A DNA stretch of 8,693 nt from an uncultured Succinatimonas sp. Its GTDB lineage: Bacteria; Pseudomonadota; Gammaproteobacteria; Enterobacterales; Succinivibrionaceae. How positions within the stretch are numbered: the first letter of the stretch is position 1; every line of letters starts with the position of its first letter. Position numbers and translations under genes: made by a program. This document shows positions 1-6,059 of this stretch, in pieces. The notes below the pieces were generated by a model. The model did not search any database, was not told the DNA's origin, and saw only the letters and a list, made by a program, of their open reading frames with translations. The stretch spans positions 1 through 8,693 of the forward strand of contig NZ_CAJKVK010000081.1 of NCBI RefSeq assembly GCF_905203285.1, in the 5' to 3' direction.

Positions 1-56
1 CAATTTTTTAACGTTTTTTATTAACTTCTTGATTTTATGCAAAATAAATTTTTACA

Positions 57-1892
57 TTATTCACCGATAAATCCACCGGCTTGTCTCTCCCAAAGCTTTG
101 CGTAAATACCGTTATGAGCTATAAGTTCTTTATGTGTTCCGCTTTCAACTATCTTGCCGTCATCCAGCACCAAAATTTTATCCATTTGATTTAATGTTGA
201 AAGTCTATGCGCAATAGCTAAAACAGTCCGCCCCTGCATAACTTGAGCTAAATTTTCCTGAACAATAGACTCACTTTCAGAATCTAAAGCTGATGTTGCT
301 TCATCCAAAATCAAAATCGGAGCGTTTTTCAAAATTACGCGCGCCAAAGCAATTCTTTGCCGCTGACCGCCTGACAATTTAGCACCTCGTTCCCCCACCA
401 TAGTTGAAAAACCGCGTCCGCCCCTATAATCGGAAAGATTTTTAATAAAAGACAACGAATCAGTAAGCTCTGCTGCTTTTTCCATTGAATTGGTATCGCA
501 TTCATTGACGCCGTATGAAATATTTTCCGCTATAGTACGATGCATTAAAGACGGATCTTGCGAAACCATTGCAAAATTATCCCGCATTTCATCTTGTGCC
601 AATTCTTTAATATCTGTGCCGTCAAGAAATATAGTGCCGCCGTCAACTTCATAAAAACGTAATAGCAGATTAATAAGCGTAGATTTTCCGGCTCCGGATC
701 TGCCGACTATTCCGATTTTTTCACCGGGATTTACTACAAAGCTTAAATCCTCAAAAACCTTTTTCCCGCCCGTATAACCGAAGGCAACATGAGAAAATTC
801 GATTTTACCTTTAACCTTATCTAAGGTTTTAGGATTTTGCGGATCTTTTATTTCAACCGGACGGGCGATAGTATTCATGCCGTCATAAACCATACCGATA
901 TTTTCAAAAATCGCCCCGACTTCCCACATCATCCAGCGCGACATATTAATCACACGTATTGCCACAGCTACGGCAATGGCAATGCTTCCCGGTGTTATCG
1001 CATAATGAATCCAAAGCCATAATGACAAAACGGTAATGGAAATTAAAAGCGCATAATTTAAAAACTGCACGCTGACATCAAGCAAGGTAAGAATGCGTAA
1101 AGCTTTATACTCTGCTTTAATAAAGCCTTCCATTCCGGCTTTTGCATATTTTGCCTCACGCCCTTTACCGCCAAACAGCTTTACCGTAGCGATATTTACA
1201 TAGCTGTCAACTACGCGTCCTACCATATCGGATCTGGTATCTGCCTGAACCTGCGCCTGTTTTCTCAAATTAGGAATAAAAATCCCCAAAGCCGCTGAAT
1301 ATAAAATAAACCAAACAATAAGCGGCAGCATTAAAAACAAATCGGCATCCCCGAGCATCCACAGCATCGTGGCAAAATATACGCACAAATGAACCAGCAC
1401 ATCAATTAACTTTAGTACTGATGTACGTACTGCCATGGCAGTCTGCATAACTTTATTAGCGACCCGCCCTGCAAACTCATCGGTAAAAAACGAAAGGGAC
1501 TGTCCTAACATGTAGCGATGAATTTGCCAACGGATCTGCATCGGATAGTTTCCTGATACCGTTTGATGCAGAATAAGAGAGTGAATAACGGTTGCAAGCG
1601 GTAAAAAAACACCTGCAAGAAGCAGCATTAAAACCAGCTTTTTACCGTGATCTTCAATAAAAAAGGAAGGAAGAGTAGACGTTGTCCAATCTACGATAAG
1701 CCCCATGCAGGAAAAAAACAATGCCTCGCCTATTGCCATAAACGCAGTCAGCAATGCAATGATTATTAAAAACTTCCACAGGCCTTGAGTATAAAAAAGA
1801 ATGAAGCGTACCAACCCCTTGGGAGGTACGCCGCGATCTTGAGCGGGAAACGGCGGGACCAGTCTCTCAAACCAGCGCCAAATCCTTTCCAC
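57..1892 (-). CDS. Half-size ABC exporter (fused membrane domain and ATPase)
   Basis: This 611-residue protein is a type IV (ABCB-like) half transporter, expected to work as an inner-membrane homodimer that exports a hydrophobic or amphipathic substrate using ATP. Hydrophobic segments lie near residues 40-65, 85-108, 162-208 and 270-315, enough for the usual six helices. The ATPase domain begins near 362. It has Walker A GRSGAGKS (397-404), the Q-loop Gln445, the signature LSGGQ (506-510), Walker B ILILDE with catalytic Glu531, and the H-loop His562, so it looks fully active. The start is GTG at 1892, preceded on the minus strand by a purine-rich AAGGAA. It begins 15 bases after the stop of the DUF2333-like gene, so the two are probably co-transcribed. 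Length is normal for the family. The substrate cannot be read from sequence: multidrug, lipid or peptide export are all possible. No clear terminator is visible in the 56 bases that follow its stop. Confidence 0.93.
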   Translation of the reverse strand: MERIWRWFERLVPPFPAQDRGVPPKGLVRFILFYTQGLWKFLIIIALLTAFMAIGEALFFSCMGLIVDWTTSTLPSFFIEDHGKKLVLMLLLAGVFLPLATVIHSLILHQTVSGNYPMQIRWQIHRYMLGQSLSFFTDEFAGRVANKVMQTAMAVRTSVLKLIDVLVHLCVYFATMLWMLGDADLFLMLPLIVWFILYSAALGIFIPNLRKQAQVQADTRSDMVGRVVDSYVNIATVKLFGGKGREAKYAKAGMEGFIKAEYKALRILTLLDVSVQFLNYALLISITVLSLWLWIHYAITPGSIAIAVAVAIRVINMSRWMMWEVGAIFENIGMVYDGMNTIARPVEIKDPQNPKTLDKVKGKIEFSHVAFGYTGGKKVFEDLSFVVNPGEKIGIVGRSGAGKSTLINLLLRFYEVDGGTIFLDGTDIKELAQDEMRDNFAMVSQDPSLMHRTIAENISYGVNECDTNSMEKAAELTDSLSFIKNLSDYRGGRGFSTMVGERGAKLSGGQRQRIALARVILKNAPILILDEATSALDSESESIVQENLAQVMQGRTVLAIAHRLSTLNQMDKILVLDDGKIVESGTHKELIAHNGIYAKLWERQAGGFIGE

Positions 1893-1907
1893 CTGATTTT
1901 TTCCTTA

Positions 1908-2813
1908 TTATTTTTCCATTGAAGCAAGCATATCGTTGATACGATTATTAACAATATCAACGTGGCGTGCCAACGCTGCGACATGATTTGGCATCATTGC
2001 ATCACCTACGGTATTACCGCCTGCAAAAACATACAGAGGATCAAACTCGGCAATATAATCAAAGCGCTTTAAAGCCTCATCAAGATTTTCCTGACCGCCG
2101 CGAACTGCTACAGACTCATCTACTGCAGCCAATCCTCTAACAACATTACCGGCTACCGAAACTACGCCTTTTGCGTAATAAATCGCATCATCGGCTGAAA
2201 AATGTCCGATGCTGCTTGAATTTAAATAACTAAGTGCCAATTCGGTTACGGTTGAAGCATATTTTAAAATTTCATATACGTCATCGGATCTGACATTGTA
2301 AACGCCGGCTCTTTTTGTACCGTCATTAATCGATTTGGCCCAATCGTTCCAGTTCTTAATACCTTCGCGGTATTTGCCTTCACAATCATAAACAAACCAA
2401 AAGCCCCAGACATCCTGTCCGTATGCAAAATAACGACCGGATGCGGCAGTAAGTCTCGGGTCAATCGTATCACGCTCACCGGCACGTGCTGCTGTTTTTG
2501 CTAAAACATCAGAAGCCTGACGGGTAGCATAAATCACACCTGCCTGATAAGCTGATTTGTTGTCAAAAATCTTAGGAACAAAAAATAAATCGTTTAATTG
2601 CCAGCCAAATAAGGTATCAAGTTCCTGCTCTAAAGCAAAATTAACGCTATTTGCAATAATCTGTCCTCTTTGAGCATCGGTTGCATCTGCAGCAAGAGGC
2701 TCCGGTTTATATTGTTCGCGAGTGGTATTGGAGCAAAGACCTTCGGCAATCAAATAAACAGCACCAAATCCTATAACAACAGGTAATATGTACTTAAGCG
2801 GCTTTAAATTCAT
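1908..2813 (-). CDS. DUF2333-like membrane-anchored protein of unknown function
   Basis: This protein of about 301 residues has one N-terminal hydrophobic helix (about residues 8-26) after a short basic start (MNLKPLK), then a soluble part presumably facing the periplasm. I recognise it tentatively as a DUF2333 family member from the GWQLNDLFFVP block (70-80), the following DNKSAYQAGVIYATR segment, and the later W...E.KYREGIKNW region. DUF2333 proteins occur in gammaproteobacteria and have no established function. The start is uncertain. ATG at 2813 has only a distant GAGG, 13 bases upstream. An in-frame TTG at 2822 would add three residues, with the same GAGG 4 bases away. It is the first gene of a likely two-gene operon with the downstream ABC exporter, so the two products may act together, for example as an exporter and an accessory envelope protein. 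That link is inferred from position only. Confidence 0.75.
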   Translation of the reverse strand: MNLKPLKYILPVVIGFGAVYLIAEGLCSNTTREQYKPEPLAADATDAQRGQIIANSVNFALEQELDTLFGWQLNDLFFVPKIFDNKSAYQAGVIYATRQASDVLAKTAARAGERDTIDPRLTAASGRYFAYGQDVWGFWFVYDCEGKYREGIKNWNDWAKSINDGTKRAGVYNVRSDDVYEILKYASTVTELALSYLNSSSIGHFSADDAIYYAKGVVSVAGNVVRGLAAVDESVAVRGGQENLDEALKRFDYIAEFDPLYVFAGGNTVGDAMMPNHVAALARHVDIVNNRINDMLASMEK

Positions 2814-2952
2814 AACAAGCAAAAAACCTCAATACCTTGAATCAGCAAGGAATAATCAGGCTCCTCCAATACTAAAAAACCTATTTTAAAATTTAACCTA
2901 AAAGAACTTATTAAATACTTAGATTAACGCGTTCCTTTTACAAAAAGCTTAA

Positions 2953-2991
2953 CAAAATGCTTTGAATGCAAAATGTTAGTATAACAAAATG
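2953..2991. repeat. Three CAAAATG direct repeats at 16-base spacing
   Basis: The heptamer CAAAATG occurs at 2953-2959, 2969-2975 and 2985-2991, so the starts are exactly 16 bases apart. Copies one and three share the longer AACAAAATG. The array sits just upstream of the possible potF promoter, where activator or repressor sites would be expected. The region is AT-rich, so chance is a real alternative. Confidence 0.5.
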
Positions 2992-3008
2992 TTTCTTTCA
3001 GATATACT
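2981..3008 (+). promoter_or_regulatory. Possible sigma-70 promoter for potF
   Basis: The -10 candidate TATACT (3003-3008) matches the consensus at five of six positions. ATAACA (2981-2986), 16 bases upstream, is a weak -35 candidate matching at four. Transcription would start near 3015 and give an unusually long leader of about 140 bases before the potF start. This is assigned by eye only. Confidence 0.3.
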
Positions 3009-3073
3009 CGCAGCTTACACGAATATTTTTGAAAAACCGCATGTTTTTGCAGAGTATTCCTGCATATTTTCTT

Positions 3074-3085
3074 ACGTTTAAACGT
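3074..3085. promoter_or_regulatory. Perfect 12-bp palindrome in the potF leader
   Basis: ACGTTTAAACGT equals its own reverse complement. The related CGTTTAAA recurs at 3101-3108. A symmetric site of this size upstream of a transport gene could be an operator for a dimeric regulator. No known regulator is recognised. Confidence 0.35.
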
Positions 3086-3107
3086 TATTTTGTAAAAATG
3101 CGTTTAA

Positions 3108-3121
3108 AATTAAGCTTAATT
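3108..3121. promoter_or_regulatory. Perfect 14-bp palindrome in the potF leader
   Basis: AATTAAGCTTAATT is fully symmetric and lies 32 bases upstream of the potF start. It could be a regulator site or a weak hairpin near the ribosome-binding region. Its AT-rich makeup makes chance symmetry more likely than for a GC-rich site. Confidence 0.3.
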
Positions 3122-3153
3122 CTAAAAATTGAGTCTTATTAACGGACACCATC

Positions 3154-4242
3154 ATGTTAAAAAAATGTTTGCTTCTTGCCTTGCTGTCTTTAGGAATATC
3201 CTCATTCTCTTATGCCGACAGCAACGATTTATACATAATGAACTGGTCAGACTACATTGCGCCGGACACTATTGAAAACTTTGAAAAAGAAACCGGAATC
3301 AAGGTTCACTATAGTCTGATTGATTCAAATGAAATGCTTGAAGCCAAACTTATGGCCGGAAATTCCGGTTATGACATCATTACACCTTCTCTTCATGTTT
3401 TAAAACGTCTAAGCGATGCCGGATTATTACTTGAGCTTGATAAAACCAAATTGCCTAATTTACAGCATCTAGATAAAGATAAGATGGCTAAAATTGCAAA
3501 AGTGGATAAAGACAATACCTTCGGAATCCCCTATATGGAGCTCTCTACGGGAATAGGATATAACGAGCGCTTAATAAAAGAAATAATGGGAAATGACTTT
3601 AAAGTCGATTCTTGGGACGTATTTTTTAAACCAGAGATTTTAAGCAAATTGAACAAATGCGGCGCTACCGTGCTCGACAGCCCGTCCGACATGATTTGCA
3701 CAGCACTTATTTATCTTAATAAAGATCCCCAAAGTACAAATAAAAACGATTATAAAGAAGCGGAAAAACTTCTTAAAACCATGATTCAAAATGTCACTTA
3801 TATGCATTCATCACAATATGCCAATGATTTGGCAGGAGGCGAAGTCTGCATATCAGTTGGCTGGTCAGGCGATATTCAGCTTGCCAATCAGAGATCTCAA
3901 GAAGCAGGGCTTGACGCCATAAAGTACGTAATACCTAAAGAAGGCGCTTTAATGGGATACGACATGTTTGCCATTCCCAAAGATGCCCGCAACGTAAATA
4001 ATGCGCATTTGTTTTTAGACTACATTATGCGTCCTGACGTAATTGCCGATATATCAAATTACGTCCGTTATGCCAATGCCAATGCTGACGCAACTCAGTT
4101 CGTGGATAAAGAAATCACTGATAATCCCGGAATATACTATCCCAAGGAAATGCTTGAAAGAATGCACATAGTTATTCCGCCAAACGGAATTGAACGAACT
4201 CTGACAAAGACATGGAATCGCGTCAGAGCAAGCGCAGAGTAA
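3154..4242 (+). CDS. potF: PotF-like periplasmic polyamine-binding protein
   Basis: This 362-residue protein is the solute-binding component of a putrescine/spermidine-type ABC importer. It starts with a clear Sec signal peptide (basic MLKK, hydrophobic core, SYA with probable cleavage after residue 21), so the mature protein is periplasmic. Family marks are NWSDYIAPDT (30-39), a near copy of the E. coli PotF region, TGIGYN (132-137), HSSQYANDLA (218-227), GWSGD (236-240), and YANANADAT (306-314). The ligand-clamping Trp31, Asp33, Trp237, Asp240 and Asp270 appear conserved. Aligned from memory to E. coli PotF, other pocket positions differ: His81 for Ser87, Asp179 for Glu185, Gly268 for Phe276. 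The ligand may therefore not be putrescine. Length matches the family. A weak GGA lies 7 bases before the ATG. No potGHI genes are nearby, and a terminator follows directly, so it is a one-gene unit that must pair with a permease encoded elsewhere. Confidence 0.93.
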   Translation: MLKKCLLLALLSLGISSFSYADSNDLYIMNWSDYIAPDTIENFEKETGIKVHYSLIDSNEMLEAKLMAGNSGYDIITPSLHVLKRLSDAGLLLELDKTKLPNLQHLDKDKMAKIAKVDKDNTFGIPYMELSTGIGYNERLIKEIMGNDFKVDSWDVFFKPEILSKLNKCGATVLDSPSDMICTALIYLNKDPQSTNKNDYKEAEKLLKTMIQNVTYMHSSQYANDLAGGEVCISVGWSGDIQLANQRSQEAGLDAIKYVIPKEGALMGYDMFAIPKDARNVNNAHLFLDYIMRPDVIADISNYVRYANANADATQFVDKEITDNPGIYYPKEMLERMHIVIPPNGIERTLTKTWNRVRASAE

Positions 4243-4246
4243 AAAT

Positions 4247-4282
4247 AAAAACACCGCTTTATTCACTAAAGCGGTGTTTTTT
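4247..4282. terminator. Bidirectional terminator between potF and aspC
   Basis: ACACCGCTTTA (4251-4261) pairs perfectly with TAAAGCGGTGT (4267-4277) around a five-base loop. Flanking A-tract (4247-4250) and T-tract (4278-4282) make it a Rho-independent terminator on both strands. It begins 5 bases after the potF stop and lies 18 bases beyond the aspC stop, so it serves both converging genes. Confidence 0.93.
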
Positions 4283-4300
4283 AAGTATTTGCAAAAAAGC

Positions 4301-5497
4301 TTAACGCTTCATTACATCAGCAATGGCTTTAGCTAAAGCATCAACGTTGTCTGCATTAATGCCGGCAACACAGATACGACCGGAGCCAACAATATAAATA
4401 CTGAACTCTTTACGCAAAACTTCAACCTGCTCTTTATTCAATCCTGAAAAAGAGAACATTCCGTTTTGCTCAGTGATGAAATCAAAATCACCTGCTCCCG
4501 CTTCTTTTAATTTTTCAACCAAAAGAACGCGCATATTGCGGATACGCTCACGCATTGCGGTCAATTCACTTTCCCAAAGAGCGCGTAATTCACTATTGGA
4601 CAAAACGGTGGTAACTACTTTTTCACCATGAGCAGGAGGATTTGAGATTGCCGTACGAACAGCAATCTTCATCTGAGATAATACTCTTGCAGCCGTTTCT
4701 TTATCTGCGCTTACAATAGTCAATGCACCGACACGCTCATTGTAAAGACCCAAATTCTTTGAGTATGAGCTTGCAATAATCATTTCTTTGCAGCGAGAAG
4801 CAATGATGCGCAATCCCTGAGCATCCTCTTCAATGCCGTGACCGAAACCTTGATATGCAAAGTCTATAAACGGCAGTAATTTCTTTTCAGAAATAAAGTC
4901 AGCAATACGCTCCCATTGTTTAACGGTAGGATCGATACCGGTAGGATTGTGACAGCATGCATGAAGAACAACAACATCACCTTCTTCAGCCTGATTTAAA
5001 GTCTCAAGCATTCTTTCAAAAGCAAGACCGTGAGTTGCTCTGTCATAATAAGGATAACGCTCAAACTTAAGACCTGCAGCTGTTGCAATCTGATAATGGT
5101 TTGCCCAGGTAGGATCGGAGATCCACATCTTAGCAGCAACATTCTGCTGCTTAATAAAGTCAGCGCCGATACGCAATGCACCGGTACCGCCGGGGCAATG
5201 ACAAGTAACGGCGCGGCCGTCATCAACTAACTCGCTGTCAGCGCCGAAAATAAGTTCGCGAGTCAAACGTCCGAACTCAGGTAAACCGGTAATCGGCAAA
5301 TAAGATTTGGTAGTCTCAGTTTCAAATATCAGCTTTTCAGCCTGCTTGACGCAGTCAAGGATCGGAGTGACGCCTGCTTCATTTTTATAAACGCCTACAC
5401 CTAAATTAATTTTTTTAGGATTCGGATCGTTTTTAAAAGTTTCGGTAAGACCGAGAATAGGATCGGCAGGAGCTGCTTCAATATGATCAAAAAACAT
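4301..5497 (-). CDS. aspC: Aspartate aminotransferase
   Basis: This cytosolic PLP enzyme interconverts aspartate plus 2-oxoglutarate with oxaloacetate plus glutamate, linking the TCA branch to aspartate and amino-acid synthesis. The 398-residue product aligns along its whole length with E. coli AspC (396 residues), beginning MFFDHIEAAPADPILGL. Visible active-site residues are Trp131 (WANH), Asn184 in HNPTG, Asp212 and Tyr215 in IDFAYQG, the PLP-binding Lys247 in SSYSKN, Arg281 (RTAISNPPAHG) and the substrate carboxylate-binding Arg374 (GSGRICVAG). All are intact. The start is set at the ATG at 5497 by homology and by AGGTAG about 8 bases upstream. An earlier in-frame ATG at 5545 would add 16 residues (MHLTPGISQLTVGRKK) with no counterpart in the family and only a poor ribosome site. 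It is divergent from pta and convergent with potF. Its leader contains two hairpins, suggesting RNA-level control. Confidence 0.97.
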   Translation of the reverse strand: MFFDHIEAAPADPILGLTETFKNDPNPKKINLGVGVYKNEAGVTPILDCVKQAEKLIFETETTKSYLPITGLPEFGRLTRELIFGADSELVDDGRAVTCHCPGGTGALRIGADFIKQQNVAAKMWISDPTWANHYQIATAAGLKFERYPYYDRATHGLAFERMLETLNQAEEGDVVVLHACCHNPTGIDPTVKQWERIADFISEKKLLPFIDFAYQGFGHGIEEDAQGLRIIASRCKEMIIASSYSKNLGLYNERVGALTIVSADKETAARVLSQMKIAVRTAISNPPAHGEKVVTTVLSNSELRALWESELTAMRERIRNMRVLLVEKLKEAGAGDFDFITEQNGMFSFSGLNKEQVEVLRKEFSIYIVGSGRICVAGINADNVDALAKAIADVMKR

Positions 5498-5528
5498 CTT
5501 TTTTCTACCTACTGTTAACTGACTAATT

Positions 5529-5587
5529 CCCGGAGTCAAATGCATATATCCGGGGATTTTATTGTGTTACCGGCTTTTACCGATAAC
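5529..5587 (-). promoter_or_regulatory. Two hairpins in the aspC leader
   Basis: Read on the aspC strand, GUUAUCGG (5587-5580) pairs with CCGGUAAC (5573-5566) around a six-base loop, using one U-G wobble. Further down, CCCGGA (5554-5549) pairs with UCCGGG (5534-5529) around 14 bases. The second ends 32 bases before the aspC start. The shared CCGG core means the two stems could form alternative pairings. Neither is followed by a U-tract, so control of translation or RNA stability fits better than termination. Function is not known. Confidence 0.4.
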
Positions 5588-5637
5588 GGCAAACCATCTG
5601 TTCGCATAGTTAAGTGGTTTAACAGGATCATCTAACC

Positions 5638-5665
5638 CCGCAAAAACGCTTAAAAATCCGCAAAA
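5638..5665. repeat. Octamer CCGCAAAA repeated at 20-base spacing
   Basis: CCGCAAAA occurs at 5638-5645 and 5658-5665. A 20-base offset is about two helical turns, so the copies face the same side of DNA. They lie upstream of aspC and may be regulator half-sites, or chance. Confidence 0.25.
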
Positions 5666-5694
5666 GTCCTATTGTCCCATCATTAAAACAATCA

Positions 5695-5819
5695 CTTCAT
5701 GCAGACTGACATCCTCCTCTTGCTAAGCAACAATACAGCTGTCAGCTTCGGCTGGTTCCTGCTGCCGACCTCTTAAGAGGTTCGCTTGACAGGCTATCCG
5801 GGCAAGTCCTGCCCTTCAT
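5695..5819 (-). ncRNA. Structured RNA or non-autonomous element, possibly HEARO/omega-RNA-like
   Basis: The 120 bases at 5701-5820 are 54% G+C, against 33% in the 60 bases on each side. On the minus strand the order is: ATGA; hairpin GGGCA/UGCCC (5814-5800); CUGUC (5792-5788), able to pair with GACAG (5743-5739) and enclose the middle; hairpin CCUC-UUAA-GAGG (inside a perfect 14-base palindrome, 5768-5781); CGGC/GCCG (5767-5764 with 5752-5749); hairpin UUGC-UUA-GCAA (5730-5720); then GAGGAGGAUGUCAG and a second ATGA. CCUG (5793-5790) may also form a pseudoknot with a CAGG near 5760. The sequence style recalls HEARO RNAs, the guide scaffolds of IscB transposon proteins, reported to insert next to ATGA or GTGA; this is from memory and unverified. 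No iscB or tnpB gene is present, so it would be a solo copy. Alternatives are another IS200/IS605-derived end remnant, or an unusual aspC leader on the same strand. Confidence 0.55.
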
Positions 5820-5827
5820 AAAAGCTT

Positions 5828-5872
5828 GTGCCACTATATCACAAAAACACACTGATATTTGATATAGCGCAC
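5828..5872. repeat. Interrupted inverted repeat beside the structured element
   Basis: GTGC (5828-5831) plus CTATATCA (5834-5841) is mirrored by TGATATAG (5860-5867) plus GCAC (5869-5872). That gives twelve paired bases with one small bulge around an 18-base centre. It could be an operator, or a transposon-end hairpin linked to the neighbouring element. Confidence 0.45.
5833..5841 (-). promoter_or_regulatory. Possible extended -10 promoter reading toward the structured element and aspC
   Basis: On the minus strand TGATATAGT contains a TG-N-TATAGT extended -10, with five of six matches to TATAAT. No good -35 is seen. Transcription would begin near 5826, just before the structured element, and could also supply aspC. 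It lies inside one arm of the inverted repeat. Confidence 0.3.
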
Positions 5873-5954
5873 ACTTTTGTAGCAAAGTATTCCGTACAAA
5901 AACACTTTAACCTTGCCATCCTACTAAAAACTCAAGAAAAATTACTTAGTTTTG

Positions 5955-5974
5955 AGTATTAGTTCACTAACACT
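5955..5974. promoter_or_regulatory. Operator-like palindrome at the pta promoter
   Basis: AGTaTTAGT-TC-ACTAAcACT has nine-base arms with one mismatch. Its core resembles TrpR operators (ACTAGTTAACTAGT, recalled from memory) at about 10 of 14 positions, but a Trp link to pta is not expected. It overlaps the candidate -35 element, a typical repressor position. Confidence 0.35.
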
Positions 5975-5996
5975 GCTTTTGTAAATAAGGTAAAAT
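5967..5996 (+). promoter_or_regulatory. Possible promoter for pta
   Basis: TAAAAT (5991-5996) matches the -10 consensus at five of six positions. CTAACA (5967-5972) matches the -35 at four of six, with an 18-base spacer. Transcription would start near 6003, leaving a leader of about 57 bases. Assigned by eye. Confidence 0.35.
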
Positions 5997-6059
5997 TTTA
6001 ATGTTGGTTTTTAGATAAACCATTTTTTATTCAACGTTATGAACTATGGAGAGAGCTTC

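Larger units (their letters stand above)
2814..3153. other. Divergent spacer between the DUF2333-like gene and potF
   Basis: This 340-base AT-rich stretch must hold promoters for both flanking genes. I see no credible coding sequence. It contains three CAAAATG repeats spaced 16 bases apart, a possible plus-strand promoter, and two perfect palindromes in the presumed potF leader, each listed separately. On the minus strand a strong GGAGG (2862-2866) is not followed by a suitable start codon. A short CCTTG/CAAGG inverted repeat lies at 2835-2850. I could not assign a convincing promoter for the minus-strand operon. Confidence 0.6.
5498..6059. other. Divergent aspC-pta spacer
   Basis: This 562-base gap is far longer than needed for two promoters. 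From the aspC side it holds two leader hairpins (5529-5587), a repeated octamer CCGCAAAA (5638-5645 and 5658-5665, starts 20 bases apart), the GC-rich structured element (5695-5819), a long interrupted inverted repeat (5828-5872), and the presumed pta promoter with an overlapping palindrome (5955-5996). I found no protein-coding sequence here. Confidence 0.75.

Noticed and set aside
1..56. Search for a terminator after the ABC exporter gene
   Set aside because: The stretch is AT-rich with no convincing inverted repeat.
1766..1984. A 72-codon minus-strand frame across the ABC/DUF2333 junction
   Set aside because: It overlaps two well-supported genes in another frame and shows no family features.
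2811..2866. A possible short leader peptide after the GGAGG on the minus strand, ending at the DUF2333 start
   Set aside because: The only start codons are TTG, placed either overlapping the GGAGG or 14 bases after it, so translation is unlikely.
4996..5230. Open frames of about 66-76 codons on both strands inside aspC
   Set aside because: Shadows of the intact aspC frame.
5700..5820. Reading the structured element as a tRNA, 4.5S RNA or 6S RNA
   Set aside because: No acceptor/T-arm layout, and no match to the conserved 4.5S or 6S segments I know.
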